This document shows positions 1-12,672 of a DNA stretch of 64,000 bases, piece by piece. The notes beneath the pieces were generated by a model. That model had not been told where the DNA came from and ran no database searches. It saw only the letters and a program-made list of their open reading frames with translations. How positions within the stretch are numbered: the first letter of the stretch is position 1; each line of letters begins with the position of its first letter. This stretch comes from Pelecanus crispus (lineage: Eukaryota > Chordata > Aves > Pelecaniformes > Pelecanidae). The stretch spans positions 165,872,491 to 165,936,490 of the forward strand of contig NC_134643.1 in assembly GCF_030463565.1 (NCBI RefSeq). Direction: 5' to 3'. The position numbers and the translations under genes are program-made.

Positions 1-3000
1 CCGTACATGTACTGTGAATAGGCTTCAGCCACTGCTGGGTGGCTGAGTCTTACCGGAATGAAAGGGAGAGGGCAGAAAAATACTCCTGTATTCTAGGTTA
101 TACAGTAAGGATTCTCACCCAGAAGATTTGTGAATAAGCACCACAGGGGCCATTGTGAGGGCACAGGAAACCTAAAATAGGCCAAAATTAAAGCATAGCA
201 AGTTACAGGTTCCTTAATGAAAGAAGAATCCAAGGAATAAGAAAAAACACTCTGTCTTTTTTTGTGAGACCATTCCACCAACTAAAACTAAATACAACCC
301 CCCTTCTTCAAAATCAAGAAGTGGAGAGACAAGTAAACAAATATATTTCAAACCAGTTGGGCAAGCTCGTATTGGCAAGGGGTCTGTATCGTGAGGAAGC
401 CTGAACCTCTGATCCATAGCAAGGATCATGATTTCTGTGTGGAAAGTGGAGAGAAAGAATGTTCCAAGTCCTGGAAATTGCAATTTAATAAAACATCAAA
501 ATAAATAATGTTATATTCAATTGTCCCTAAGCTCTTTCTTTTAGGAGTTATAGAAGCAGCATGTTTCCTGATTAATATAATGTAAAAAGTCAGTAATTAT
601 ATATTTCAGTAGCTTTACATTTGAAGTTGTCGCTTTCAGGTTTCAGTGTCAGCCAGCCGCTGAGATACAAGCAGCATTCACCTTTCTGAGCTACCATTTC
701 AAACCCTTTCCTGCATCAGATTACAGATGGCTTATATTTTTAAGACCTTCTTTATCATCATAAATTGTCATTTTGTCATAATTCTCATAAATACTTCTTT
801 TATTAGTGATAGTAAAGTACTGTAGGGAGCATTAAAGGAGATGCTGAGGAAAGTTATGGTACTGTCAATGCGGGAACCGAAAGGAGATGGGGGAGACCCT
901 ACAGGGGTAGGCACAGGGATTGCAGAGATGGGTATGCTTCCTGTGGAAGGGAAGAAGAGTGCAAAACTGTATGAAAGACTTCATTTTTCAGTTGTCCAAC
1001 TATTCATTGGACAACTTTATCTGTAACCAGCAGAGCCAGATTCAGAAGTTCGCTCAGACGTTCTCTGCTATCCACTAGCTGGTGAAAGAGAACATTGGTG
1101 CTCTCTTATATCTATTTTACTTTAAAGTGTGTTACCTTCTGATATTAATTGTTACATAGGAAAGATGGATTTGTCATTAAAGCACTACACTAACTCCATG
1201 TTTAAGTTCCCAGCTGCACCACTGATTTTCTGTATCCTGTGAGCAGGTAGCCCAAGCTTCACTACTTAAGAATCAGATCAAATTTCACTTTTGCCCTGGT
1301 GTAGATGGAGAAAAACATGTTAGCATAAGATCTTGCCTAAAATGAAATATAATTGATGAGATCCAATAGGTTTAAATCATCTAACTTACCCTATGTGCAA
1401 ACCACAGCATGGTTAAGGTTGATGTTACATTAGGTTTGGCCCATATTGGCCAAGCCTGATCCAGGTCAAACTCACTCAAAATTAAGCCTTAGGCACATAC
1501 TTTAAAAGCCCAAGAACAATGCTCAGCAAATCTGTGTGTGTTTTGAAAAAGAAAAGAAAAGAATTTTGAGTCAATTCCAAGCATTATTTTTTTAATTTCC
1601 CTCACTGGAGTCACAAGTGAAAAAAGCACCTAAGGTAACAAGAAAATTTTCATCAAACCCAAACAAGGCATTTTCTCTTCCTTTATTCTTTAGCATATTT
1701 GTAAGGTTATTACTACTATTAGTCAAAATAAATTTTGTTAAATGCAGTAATGAAACATGGTTTTGGAATATATAATTAAAACAGCACTTTGAAAACACCA
1801 GAACAAAGCATTTTCATTTTTCAGAAAGAATCTCCATTTCACAAACACTTTCAATCAAACCAAAACTGCAGTTTTCCTGCAAAAGTACTGTTTGCCTAAT
1901 ACCTGCACTTTTCAGCACTCTTAGGCCAGGCTGGAGAGAGGGAGCCCTTCCACGGGGTACAGGTAACATCAAGGTCCCCATGAGCTCCTCCCACCATGAA
2001 GAACAGGCAGTGAAGTGATTAGCTCTAGAGACCAGGCTTGTGCTGGAGGATCAAGCTAGCATAACCTGCCCCAGACCACATACTTCTACATACACATGCA
2101 TGTTTGTGTGTACAAGCATGTGCATGCTTGCACAAACACCCCCACACATGTATCATATATACACACACACACGTACTTGCACTTATATGATTGTTATTGC
2201 TCTAGCCTTATTTGCAGTGAAGAGCATGACAGAAGAATATAGTGCCAGGAAACATAGTGATATCTGAGAATAAAGTCCTCTCTACTACCAATAGACGCAG
2301 CAGAAGTAGATTATCTTGCATGAGTTTCCATGGTAAACTACATTAATGAAAAATGCCTCATTTCTGAATTGCATCACAAGAGAGCAATTGTAATGGAAGT
2401 AACAATGAGATATGTAGGTGATAATATTCTTCCTCCTCAATGTAGCAGAATGGGAGGAACATATCCCTGTTGTGCAGTAAACGCCAATAGGTGTAGCCAA
2501 AGTGTTTATTGTTCTGAAGCCCTCAGGAAATTTGGGTAAAAACTAAAGCCAATTTTTCTATTGGATCATTCAGTGAAATGAATGTTCATTATAACACGGA
2601 GAAATGAAACCATGTAAGGCCATTTTAAATTTAAATATATTTTAGCAAATAGAGCAAGGACTGCTGCATTATTCTCTCAGTAGGGTGTGAGCTGCTGTAT
2701 CAGTTAGCATCTGTTCTTCTCAATTCCTCCAGTCAAAATGCGATGATTTAGTAAATACGCAAAAAGCCGTACTTCTGCAAATTATCATTTTTCCTGAGGT
2801 GTTTGTTTCTAGTTCATATACAGTAGATGGCACTGGTGGAATAAGAAGTTATGATACATGGCAACTTGTAGAAGCTCTACAGCCGCCAGCATTTCCACCA
2901 TCTTTCAGTAGGGAGACACCATTGCTCAATGTTACTGTTCTCTGGCCTTTCTTTTGCAGAGGGCCTAAAGGAACAGTAAGCATGTGACAATTTTTACTCT

Positions 3001-3040
3001 TCACTCAGAGTGATTACAGTTGGAACTACCTCCCAGTTCA
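1..3040. other. intergenic DNA, no gene recognised
   Basis: AT-rich sequence with only short open frames on both strands, none resembling a protein I know and none with a convincing chain of splice sites. It contains a CA/TG-rich tract around 2062-2180 with a hairpin, listed separately. Human gene order, recalled from memory, would place the 3' end of NALCN further left on the same strand as TMTC4; no NALCN exon was recognised here. Confidence 0.6.
2102..2137. repeat. imperfect palindrome in a CA/TG-rich tract
   Basis: The halves caagcatg (2113-2120) and catgcttg (2123-2130) are perfect reverse complements around a 2-base centre. The flanks gtttgtg and cacaaac (2131-2137) extend the pairing after a 4-base bulge. 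The surroundings alternate purine and pyrimidine. Such tracts can form hairpins or Z-DNA, but here this is probably just a simple-sequence feature. Confidence 0.55.
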
Positions 3041-3351
3041 CAGAATCACAGAATGGCTGAGGTCAGAAGGGACCTCTGGATTATCTAGTCTAATGGTCCC
3101 CAGAACAGGGTCAGTTAGAACAGGTTGCTCAGCACCATGTCTAATCAGGGTTTGAATGTCTGCAAGGATGGAGACCCCACAGCCTACCTGGGCAACCTGT
3201 CCCTGTGTTCAGTCAGCCTTACAGGAAACTAGTGTTTTCTTACGAATTTCCCCTATTTCAATTTGTGTCCATTGTCTCTTGTCTTGTCACTGGACACCAC
3301 TGAAAAAAGCCTAGCTCCTTCTTCTTTGCATCCTCCCTTCAAGTATTTATA
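3041..3351 (-). mobile_element. old CR1 retrotransposon, 3' part (split by a later insertion)
   Basis: On the + strand this begins with the reverse complement of a CR1 3' end (agaatcacagaatgg), so the element lies on the minus strand. It runs through the CR1 3' UTR and the end of ORF2 to the motif ctcccttcaagtatttat. It stops there because a second CR1 inserted. The sequence that normally follows that motif in CR1 (compare 56276-56300, where the same motif runs straight on into cattgatgagatcccc) resumes at 4526. This piece and 4526-6530 are therefore two halves of one old, heavily mutated element. Confidence 0.85.
3345..3351. repeat. left target-site duplication of the nested CR1 insertion
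   Basis: The 7-mer atttata occurs here and again at 4526-4532, exactly at the two edges of the DNA that interrupts the old CR1. Either copy alone restores the expected CR1 sequence around the split. This supports one insertion event covering everything between them. Confidence 0.7.
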
Positions 3352-4373
<1,022 letters not shown>

Positions 4374-4382
4374 ACACATTGT

Positions 4383-4513
4383 GTCTAAGCAGGGAAGGAG
4401 GGGGTGCCTGTGGTAATTCAGAAGAAAGGTGTAATTTATTTTACCCAATGTAAGCTGTATAAAAATCAGTGCTTCAGTCTGTCAGGACACTGTGTGGGCC
4501 AGTGGCTGCATGG
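4383..4513 (-). repeat. filler segment: inverted copy of 6652-6776
   Basis: This segment abuts the 5'-truncated end of the inserted CR1, after about 9 bases of other sequence. It is an almost exact reverse complement of 6652-6776. The differences seen are a 5-base gap next to gtgtaatt, one substitution (caatgtaagc against cagtgtaagc) and a 10-base insertion (acactgtgtg) near the inner end. It lies inside the target-site duplication of the CR1 insertion, so it probably arrived in the same event. Confidence 0.85.
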
Positions 4514-4525
4514 ACATTTAACAAA

Positions 4526-6530
4526 ATTTATACACATTGATGAGATCCCCCCTAAGCCTTCTGTTCTCCCGGCTGCAGTCCCAGTTCTCCTAGCTTCTTC
4601 TCACATGTCAGATGCTCCAACCCCATAATCATCTTTGAGGCCTTTTGCTGGACTAACTCCAGTATATCCATGTGTCTCTTGTTCTGAAGAGCCTGGAACT
4701 GGACCCAGCACTCTAGATGCTGACTGGAGGGGAAGGATCCCCTTTGATATGCTGGCAATGCTTTTCTTAATGTAGCCCAGGGGGCTTTCAGCTTTCTTTG
4801 TTGCAAGAGCATATTGTCTACCAGGACCTCCAGGTTCTTCTCTGCAAAGCTGCTTCCAGACACTTAGCCTGCAGTCTATATTGGTGCATGGGATAATTTC
4901 TTTCCAGGTGTAGGACTCTGCGTTTGCCTTTGTTGAACATCACGAGATCCTGTTTTCCCATTTCTCCAGTCTGTTGAGGTCCCTCTTGAATGGCAGCACA
5001 ACCATCATGTCTAATAACCAATCCTCCAGGTTTTTTATCATCTGCAAATCTGCTGAAGCTGCATTCTGTCCCACCATCCAGGCTATTAATGAAGATGTTG
5101 CACAGTATTAGCCCTACTATCGCTGGTGGTACACTACCAGTCTTCAGGCAGACATTGTACTACTGATCACAACCCTTGGAGACTGGCATTTAAGCCAGGT
5201 TTCAGGCCACCTTATTGTTCATTTATCTAGTCTGTACTTCATCATCTCATCTACAAGGGTGTTACAGAAAACAGATCTTTAAAGCCTTGTTAAAGTCAAG
5301 ATAAACAACAACTACCACTCTCTCCTTGTCCACCAAGCCAGTCAACTCATCATAGAAGGCTATCAGGCTCATGACGTATGATTTCTACTTCATAGGTCCA
5401 TGCTGACTACTCCAAATCACCTTCTTGTCCTTAATATGTTAGGAAATGTTTTCCAGGATTAAGGTGAGGCCATTTTGCAGGATTGAGGTAAGGCCATCCA
5501 GCCTGAGTTCCCTGGATTCTCTTTCTTGCCCTTCTTGAAGACACAAGTGACATCTGCTTTCTTTCAGTCTCCAGGAACCTGTAGGAAACCTGGAGAAGGA
5601 ACCTCGGGCACTCCACCATCTCATGAGCGCTGCAGCTAAGGCAACCCCTAATCTTCACATCCCCAAGAAATTATTTCTTGTTTGTGAATATCAGATCCAG
5701 CAGAGCATCTCCTCTCATCAGCTCTGTGATCACCTGTGTTAGGAAGTTGTCATAAAGGCACTCCAGAAACCACCTCAATTCTTTATGCCATGCTGTGTTG
5801 TCCTCCCAGAAGATATCAGGGTGTTTAAAGTCCACAATGAGAATTTGGGCTTATGAACAAAAGCTTTATTCCAGGTCTCTGAAGAAAGACTCATCTACTA
5901 CTTCTTCTTGATCTATAACAGACACCCACCATAATGTCACCCATGTTGGTCTGCCTACCAGTCCTGACACATAACCTCCCATCTGGCTCACCATCCATTC
6001 CAAGGCAGAGCTCCATGCACTCCAGCTGCTCTCTCTCATACAGGGCAACTCCACCTCCTTGCCATCCTGGCCTTTCCTTTCCAAAGAGCCTCCACCCATC
6101 CATTGCATCCACTGCATCCAGTTGTGTGAGCTATCCCACCACTCTTTCATGATCCCAATGAAGTTGTAGCCCTACAGCTGCACCCAAACGTCTAATTCCT
6201 CCTGTTTGTTCTCCATGCCATTTGCATTTAGCGTACAGGCACCTGGTTGTGCTGGTATCTCCAGGAAAAATGTGAAAGGTTGTCCCCTTCCCCCTGATGA
6301 TGCTGGGGAGAGGTGGTCAGACATCTCTGCAGGGAGGTCTCAGCCAGGGCTGGCCCCCTCCCCCTGGCAGCTACTTTTAAGCTGAGGCTGGGCCCTGCCT
6401 GAGCTATCACCCCCGCTGCATCACAAACATGCCCCTGCCTGGCCCCAGGCCCCACCAGTCCAGACCTGGACCCTGGCCTGTGGACTGACTTCCCAGCTTG
6501 ACCCTGCCCCTGCCTCATCCTGGCAGCCCC
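4526..6530 (-). mobile_element. old CR1 retrotransposon, ORF2 body (continuation)
   Basis: This continues the split minus-strand CR1. Reading on the minus strand from right to left, the endonuclease region is clear: WWDSSHNW, then GGGVALYEREQLECMELCLG, then a match to the usual CR1 motif at DFKHPDIFWEDN and LLDLIF near 5700-5830. Degraded reverse-transcriptase sequence follows. Stops and frameshifts are frequent, so it is a dead copy much older than the CR1 inserted in it. Endonuclease homology is good to about 6240. The right boundary near 6530 is a guess, since the C-rich sequence there may be CR1 5' sequence or host DNA. Confidence 0.8.
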
Positions 6531-6616
6531 CCCAGACTACCCTGCTCCCTGCCTGGGGCGGTGGGACAGGCCCTAGCTGGGGAAACCCTGACCCGCCAGC
6601 CCCATGGGGAGCCCCT

Positions 6617-6632
6617 CCCCCCCCCCCCCCCC
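6617..6632 (+). repeat. poly-C run
   Basis: Sixteen consecutive C bases inside a C-rich stretch. This is a simple repeat and a likely place for sequencing or assembly length error. Confidence 0.95.
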
Positions 6633-6651
6633 GATTCTAGGTCCTCAGTCC

Positions 6652-6776
6652 CCATGCAGCCACTGGCCCTGACAGACTGAAGCACTGATTTTTATACAGC
6701 TTACACTGGGTAAAATAAATTCAATTACACCTTTCTTCTGAATTACCACAGGCACCCCCTCCTTCCCTGCTTAGAC
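6652..6776 (+). repeat. right arm of the 2.1-kb-spaced inverted repeat
   Basis: Reverse complement of 4383-4513 with very high identity. It lies just beyond the C-rich end of the old CR1 and runs into ordinary unique-looking DNA at 6777. It shows no resemblance to CR1, so it is probably either local host sequence that was copied or an unrecognised repeat. Only two copies were noticed in this window. Confidence 0.85.
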
Positions 6777-9700
6777 GCAACATCTCAAAATAAGAACAAA
6801 GCACGTTTCTTTGGTTTTAACATATTTTTCTTATTTCACCATGCATGAAACACGAAATATTTACTAAAGGAGCATTCAGATATTTTTACACTGCTGAGAG
6901 ATTGCTGGGGCACTGATACAGTTTGAAGTGATCACAGCTGAAAGAAACGTGATGTGTGTTTTAGAAGAAACCTCCTATGGCAGCTTCAGAAAGGCTGTGG
7001 TTTGTCAGGTAGGCACATGGGCTTCCCTAGGATGCCAGTTATTTTGATGCCATTGTCCTGATAATGACTACCACTGGCCAAATGCTACAAAGACAAGGCT
7101 ACAAAAATCAAGGAAAAATCCTTTGACTGAAGTCCAGACTGACTGCTGAGTAAAAAAAGTCTGTCCAATGCCCTCACAAGGCTGTATTAAGGAGGGATAT
7201 AAAGTTATTTAAGGTACTGAGACAGAAGAAAGAACATGGATGGTGAATTTCCTTTAGTGTCACTCTAAAGCTAGAAGACCTTCTTTGGTGTTAACAACAT
7301 ATGCTGGAGATCTCAAATTTTATTTAATTTTATTTATTCAACTTCTATTGAAAAAGGTTTTTTTCCTTTAGGAGACAAGGTAAATCCCCAGAACAGTTAC
7401 ATAAGGTTAGCTGCTGCTTGGAAACTTCTGCAGTACTCACCCTGGACCTTAAATCCTAGTTCTGAATTTTCCAGCTTTTATTAGCGCTTTAAATATTGCA
7501 GCCCAACCGATTTGTTTTTATTCCAGTTTTAGGTTTAATAGTGGTGTTAAAAAAGTGAAGCCAAATGGAACCTTTTACTTCCAAGTACACTTTAAAAGCA
7601 TTTTGATAGAAGACGACCTTAAACAAGTTACAACTTTCTGTTGACATGCCACACGTGAATAAAAGAACAGAGCCAGAGTGATTTCCTAGCTACCTGGATA
7701 AAACTCAGTTGTGATTGTCAAGTGTTCTTAAGAGTAAGAAGTTATATAGTTAGCCTAGGGAAGGGGAAAAAGGGCACTTTTCTGTACCAGAGGACAGCTG
7801 CTAATTCTTGTATATGCACTAACACTTTAAGGTTTTTTTCCATGCATTATACATGTGCCACACTAGCTTGGAATAATTTCCATTCAGCTTTTGCACAGGA
7901 TGCACAATTGACAGGTCTGGGAAATCATTCCTAGGTCTTTATTCTCTGCTGGACTTTGGGACTGCACAGTCTCATCTTCCACTTCATTGTATGTCACTGT
8001 GTTGAGCGAAGAAGTGGGCAACCTATTGGCTTCCTTAACACTCTGGTGCCAAGTAACACATGTATTGTTTCCCCAAACACTGTTTTGGCAGTTACTTCAT
8101 GAACATCTGCTGCCCACAGCCAGGAACAGCCTAGCTTCCCCTGCAACTGATGGTAGCAGCAGGCAGTTTGTGTCTTCACCTTCTTCTGAAAGTTCAGCTC
8201 CCTCTATCAGCTTGAGGTCTACAGCTTAGGGCAGTGAAGAGCAACTACCACAGAAAAGGTGAGAGCAGAGCAGTTGTGGGCAGTGTAGCAGTGTAAAATG
8301 AAAAATGATGTTTCGCTGACCTCCTCCAATGCTTCAGTCCATTCTCCTGGAGAGAGTCCAAGTTTTCAGAATTCATGGGAATAGCTGGCATTGCAAAAGG
8401 CCTGATAGGAGTAACAAAGTATGTTAAAATTTTTACCTAAGCCTTGCCGAAAAAATGATGAGTTGTGAAAAGGAAAGAAAATGGCAAATGACAGTGGAGA
8501 AAAAAATAAATTTAACTGGACTTCTATTGTAACAACACAAAAGGCAGCTAGCTTCTCTGAACTCTGGTTTAACAATGTCAGGAGTGATGCAGAGTTAAAA
8601 AGAACAAGAAAATGGCATTAACTATAGCCTAGTCCCATTCTTACAGTGATAGATAGCTGGCCCCCATCCAAGGCATTCACACAGAGCTACAGAATCCCCT
8701 CCTCCTCAGAACCAAAACACACAGTAGGGATGTTTGGTGATACAGATGAGAAGTGAGCAAAAGCAGGAAAATAGCTTGAGGTATTCTAAATTCTTCTCCA
8801 AAATATATACCCAGCAGGGATGAATATGAATCATCAGTCAGAAAGGCACATAAATGATCATCCTCCCTGTGCTGGTTTTGTTTCACTTGCTTTTAAATTT
8901 GTTGAAGGATTGTTTTGTTTTGTTTTGTTTTAAGCACCAGAGCCATTATTTTCAGTATGCTCACTTCTTGGGTTGCATTCAGCCTTCAGAATTTTCTGAA
9001 ATACAAGCTATATGAAACAAGTCATTCTTTGTTCACCCTCATAAATCATCATACAACAAAATCATTGCCCCTACTGCCTGCAGGTGACTGACTGAAAAAA
9101 TGAGTTCTGACACTGAAAAGATTATGACAAAGAATAGGGCACTAAAATGTTCTGCTTAAGAAAACAGAGCCTGATGTGGAAAAAGAAAAGGTTAGCTTCC
9201 TCCCAATTAACTTTTGGGGCACAGAACTCTAGCTCATCAATTTGAAGCTGACGCTTCATGTCAACAATTTATAAATTAAAGTAGGATTCATCTCTTCTGA
9301 GAAGCAGGAACGAGAGTTATACAGGAGCTGAGCTTCAGATCTCTGCATTTTTTCATCTATGCCATCTACAGAGTAGGATGGCGTGTCGTAGTAGTACAGA
9401 GTATTCACCATCTGCTGTTGGCTGAACTCTCACCAGGACTGAGTTTCTAGCTACTAGATCCCTGCATCTCAAGAGTGCTGCGACATCTTGGTAGCTCATT
9501 TGTCTTAAGCAATGTGATATTCAATACTCCATCACCTAGAAATTATCCACAGAATTTAAGTGAGCTCCAAAATGCTGAGTCAGGTGCCTGCCTGGGTTAT
9601 ACAAGCTTTGCAACAGCCAATCCACTGAGTGGAGCAATATTTAAACTGTACCATGAGCAATGCCAAGTGAGAGGAATGCAGAATTTTGCAGAACTTAGGT

Positions 9701-9989
9701 TTTGAATGCAGGCATATGATCAGATGTGAAACAGATTCAGAGATGAAAACCATCTTTTGCACTGAAGTACCTAAATTATGCACATGCAGGCCTGCAATGT
9801 CTTACCTATAAATTCTACATCTCGATGAGATAGCTAGTCTCCACTTATACTCAAAGGAGAGAGGTAAGCAATCCCAGAAAGATTAATTTGTCTACTTTTA
9901 GGTATCTATCTTGAGATGAAACAAGTCACAATTCTAGGCATTCCTACAGGTAGTTTCTAGACAACTATTCAGATATAGACTTCTGTATT
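6777..9989. other. intergenic DNA, nothing recognised
   Basis: AT-rich sequence with short open frames only. A small TTTTG repeat lies at 8911-8931. No splice-flanked coding segment, RNA gene or recognisable repeat was seen otherwise. Confidence 0.5.
8911..8931 (+). repeat. (TTTTG)n microsatellite
   Basis: About four tandem copies of the pentamer. This is a common simple repeat; a similar one occurs in TMTC4 intron 3 near 39920-39942. Confidence 0.9.
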
Positions 9990-10163
9990 CATAGAATCAT
10001 AGAATGATTCGGGTTGGAAGGGACCTTTAGAGGTCACCTAGCCCAACCCCCCTGCAATGAGCAGAGACATCTTCAACCAGATCAGGTTGCTCAGAGCCCC
10101 ATCCAACCTGACCTTGAATGTTTCCAAGGATGGGGTATCTACAGCCTCTCTGGGCAACATTTC
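9990..10163 (-). mobile_element. CR1 3'-end fragment
   Basis: Begins on the + strand with the doubled CR1 terminal octamer (atagaatcatagaatgattc), followed by gggttggaagggacct and the usual CR1 3' UTR text as far as acagcctctctgggcaac. The element is on the minus strand and truncated after about 170 bases, with no coding capacity. It is younger-looking than the split CR1 at 3-6.5 kb. Confidence 0.9.
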
Positions 10164-12139
10164 AACAGATGACTCTCATTGCCATTGGCTTGTCAGGTTG
10201 AAAAGATGGCCATGAAACAATTTGCCTGACTTCAGGAACAGATTAATTATAAGAACATTTACCAGATCAATAGGACACTTGAGTTTCATTTTTCCCACAG
10301 CAACCAGGGTTCAGGTTTGTAACTGCCTATGGGCAAAAGCGAACTTTAACCCCTCACCTCTTAGTACAGGTGGGCCACTGTTCAAGCAAGTAACAGGGAG
10401 TAACCAAGTGGCAATACCACTGAACTGCAATCACAGGCAGCTGGGTTCCTGTCAGCACTTCCCTGAGTGAAGCAGTCATGATTAAAAAAGAGCAACAAAA
10501 CTTAAAGCCAGATCTAGGTCCTCTGTTTCCTTGGCAAAAAACAGTGCTTGCCAGCAAGACTCCTAGCACACCCTTTTGGCCTCACTGACTTCTGAATTCT
10601 TTGCTTCCCCTGAAGAATGAAGAGTGCCTTTTTCACAACCAGAGGGTTAAGTTCTGCATTGGCTGGGCTGCATACCTCTCAGGCACGCAAGCAACTATGT
10701 CATTGACCAGAAAATAGGCTTGCCTATTCTGCTTCTGTCTGATGATTTTGAAATATGGCAATACTGACTGTTAATTTGTTAGGTATAACTAGAAAATGCT
10801 TAGAAAGACTGCAGTCTTCAGGGACCTTAGACTGTAACTCCCAAAGAAGCCCAGGCAGGGAATAAGTTCCCAAATGTTCAGTTCAACCACAGTAGCAGTA
10901 CTCTTAACCGTGCAGAATAGATAAACTTTAGGCACATAATTCTTTTTCAGTAGAAAACTGGAGGATCTGTTGCTTTTTAGGCACAGAGATGATTGAACAG
11001 TTTTGGGGGTTTGGGTGTTTTTTGTAATTTTTCTATTAAAATTAGACACCTATGTTCTTTCAAAATAGTTTTTTAGCCACCTAGGCAATATTTTCAGGTT
11101 TTTCCCTTACTGCAATATTTGTACTTTGTTGTATTAAATTTCATCTCATTCCCCCTGTTCTATTCTCAAGGTTATCTAATTTTTGCTGTATGACATCCTA
11201 GTTCTCTTTGTATCAACAGTGCGACCCAGTTCCATATCAGATATCATTAGCTCAATCCTACTTCTCATGCCAAAATCATTAAAGAAAATACTAAGATCCA
11301 CTCCAAGGCTGATTCATTAAAAATGCTTCTAGTAGTTCCCTTCAACCATTACATCTTTTTTGCAACATTGCCTATTTTCATCTTCACTTTAAACACCTCC
11401 CTAACTATCTTCAAGTTCGTACCTCTGTCTTATTAATGAGCACTTTCCTACGGGCATCTTTTCAGATGCTTTACTCTTAAATTAGTCTGTCTCAGTTGGA
11501 TTACTCCCATTTAACTTCAGATGTTTTTAGGGTGGTCATCTACAGCTGAGCTAGTCACCCCTGGCTAACTTTACAGTCAATGGAGAGAAATAAGCTCTTG
11601 TAGGTGTGATTCATCTGACTTGTTTTAGACATTTGCTTTAGGATGGGATGAATCATACCCTAAAAGGAAATATTTTTTGGCATTGCTAAAAAAGGAGCAT
11701 GGGGTGACTAGTTTAGAAATAGATGTCTCCAGAGCAGACACGTGCATTTAGTCAGATGAATCCCATAATTCGTTACCAAACAAATTAGATTTCATATATC
11801 TCTGCTTTATAAAATCTAGTATCCAATAATTTAATTCAGTTATTCCAATATAAACTTCATTTGGCAAAACTTATTGTATTTTACACCATTTTCATTTACC
11901 ATTATGACATAAATTATTCTTTCCATCATAGTTTTATCTTGCATACTGTTGATGTTACACTAGTAGGTCTGTTGTTGCTTAATACTTTCACCCTGAGTAA
12001 ATTAACCTCATATGTTTTGCTTCTATCTTCCATTTTCTGTGCACTCTTTCTGATCTTTACTTCATTAATCCTTATTTATTATTCTATGTTTATTTATACA
12101 TAATTATATAATATATAATACTTATCTTCTTGTCTTTAT
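10164..12139. other. intergenic DNA, nothing recognised
   Basis: Unique-looking AT-rich sequence becoming more T-rich toward 12,100. No gene or recognisable repeat was seen. Confidence 0.5.
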
Positions 12140-12144
12140 ACTTG

Positions 12145-12672
12145 TGTCATGGTTTAACCCCAGCCAGCAACTAAGCACCACGCAGCCGCTTGCTCACTCT
12201 CCCTGCCGCGGTGGGATGGGGGAGAGAATCGGAAGGGTAAGAGTGAGAAAAACTGCTGGGTTGTGGTAAGAACAGATTAATAATTGAAATAAAATAAAGT
12301 AAAATAGTAGTAGTAATAATAACAATATAATAATAATAGTAATAATAATATACAAAGCAAGTGATGCACAATGCAATTGCTCACCACCTGCCAACCGATA
12401 CCCAGACAGAGTTTATATACTGAGCATGACGTCATATGGTATGGAATAGCCCTTTGGTCAGTTTGGATCAGCTGTCCTGGCTGTGCCCCCTCCCAGGTTC
12501 TTGTGCCCCTGGCAGAGCATGGGAAGCTGAAAAGTCCTTGACTAGCATAAGCAGTACTTAGCAACAGCTAAACCATCAGTGTGTTATCAACATTCTTCTC
12601 ATTCTAAATCCAAAACACAGCACTATGCCAGCTACTAGGAAGAAAATTAACTCTATCCCAGCCAAAACCAGG
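12145..12672 (+). mobile_element. solo LTR of an endogenous retrovirus (LTR A)
   Basis: Starts tgtcatggtttaacccca and ends in the avian LTR text ctatcccagccaaaaccagg. Both ends are flanked by the 5-mer acttg (12140-12144 and 12673-12677), which fits a target-site duplication. No internal retroviral genes follow, so it is a solo LTR left by recombination. The expected terminal CA is not seen, so the 3' boundary is uncertain by a few bases. The middle (about 12275-12352) contains an irregular TAA/TAG microsatellite. The segment ttatatactgagcatgacgt through the 3' end is shared with the LTR at 47195-47691. Confidence 0.85.

Noticed and set aside
4383-6776. Terminal inverted repeats of a 2.4-kb DNA transposon
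   Set aside because: The arms enclose part of an old CR1, there is no transposase and no flanking duplication at the outer edges. The left arm lies inside the target duplication of another insertion, so a copied filler explains it better.
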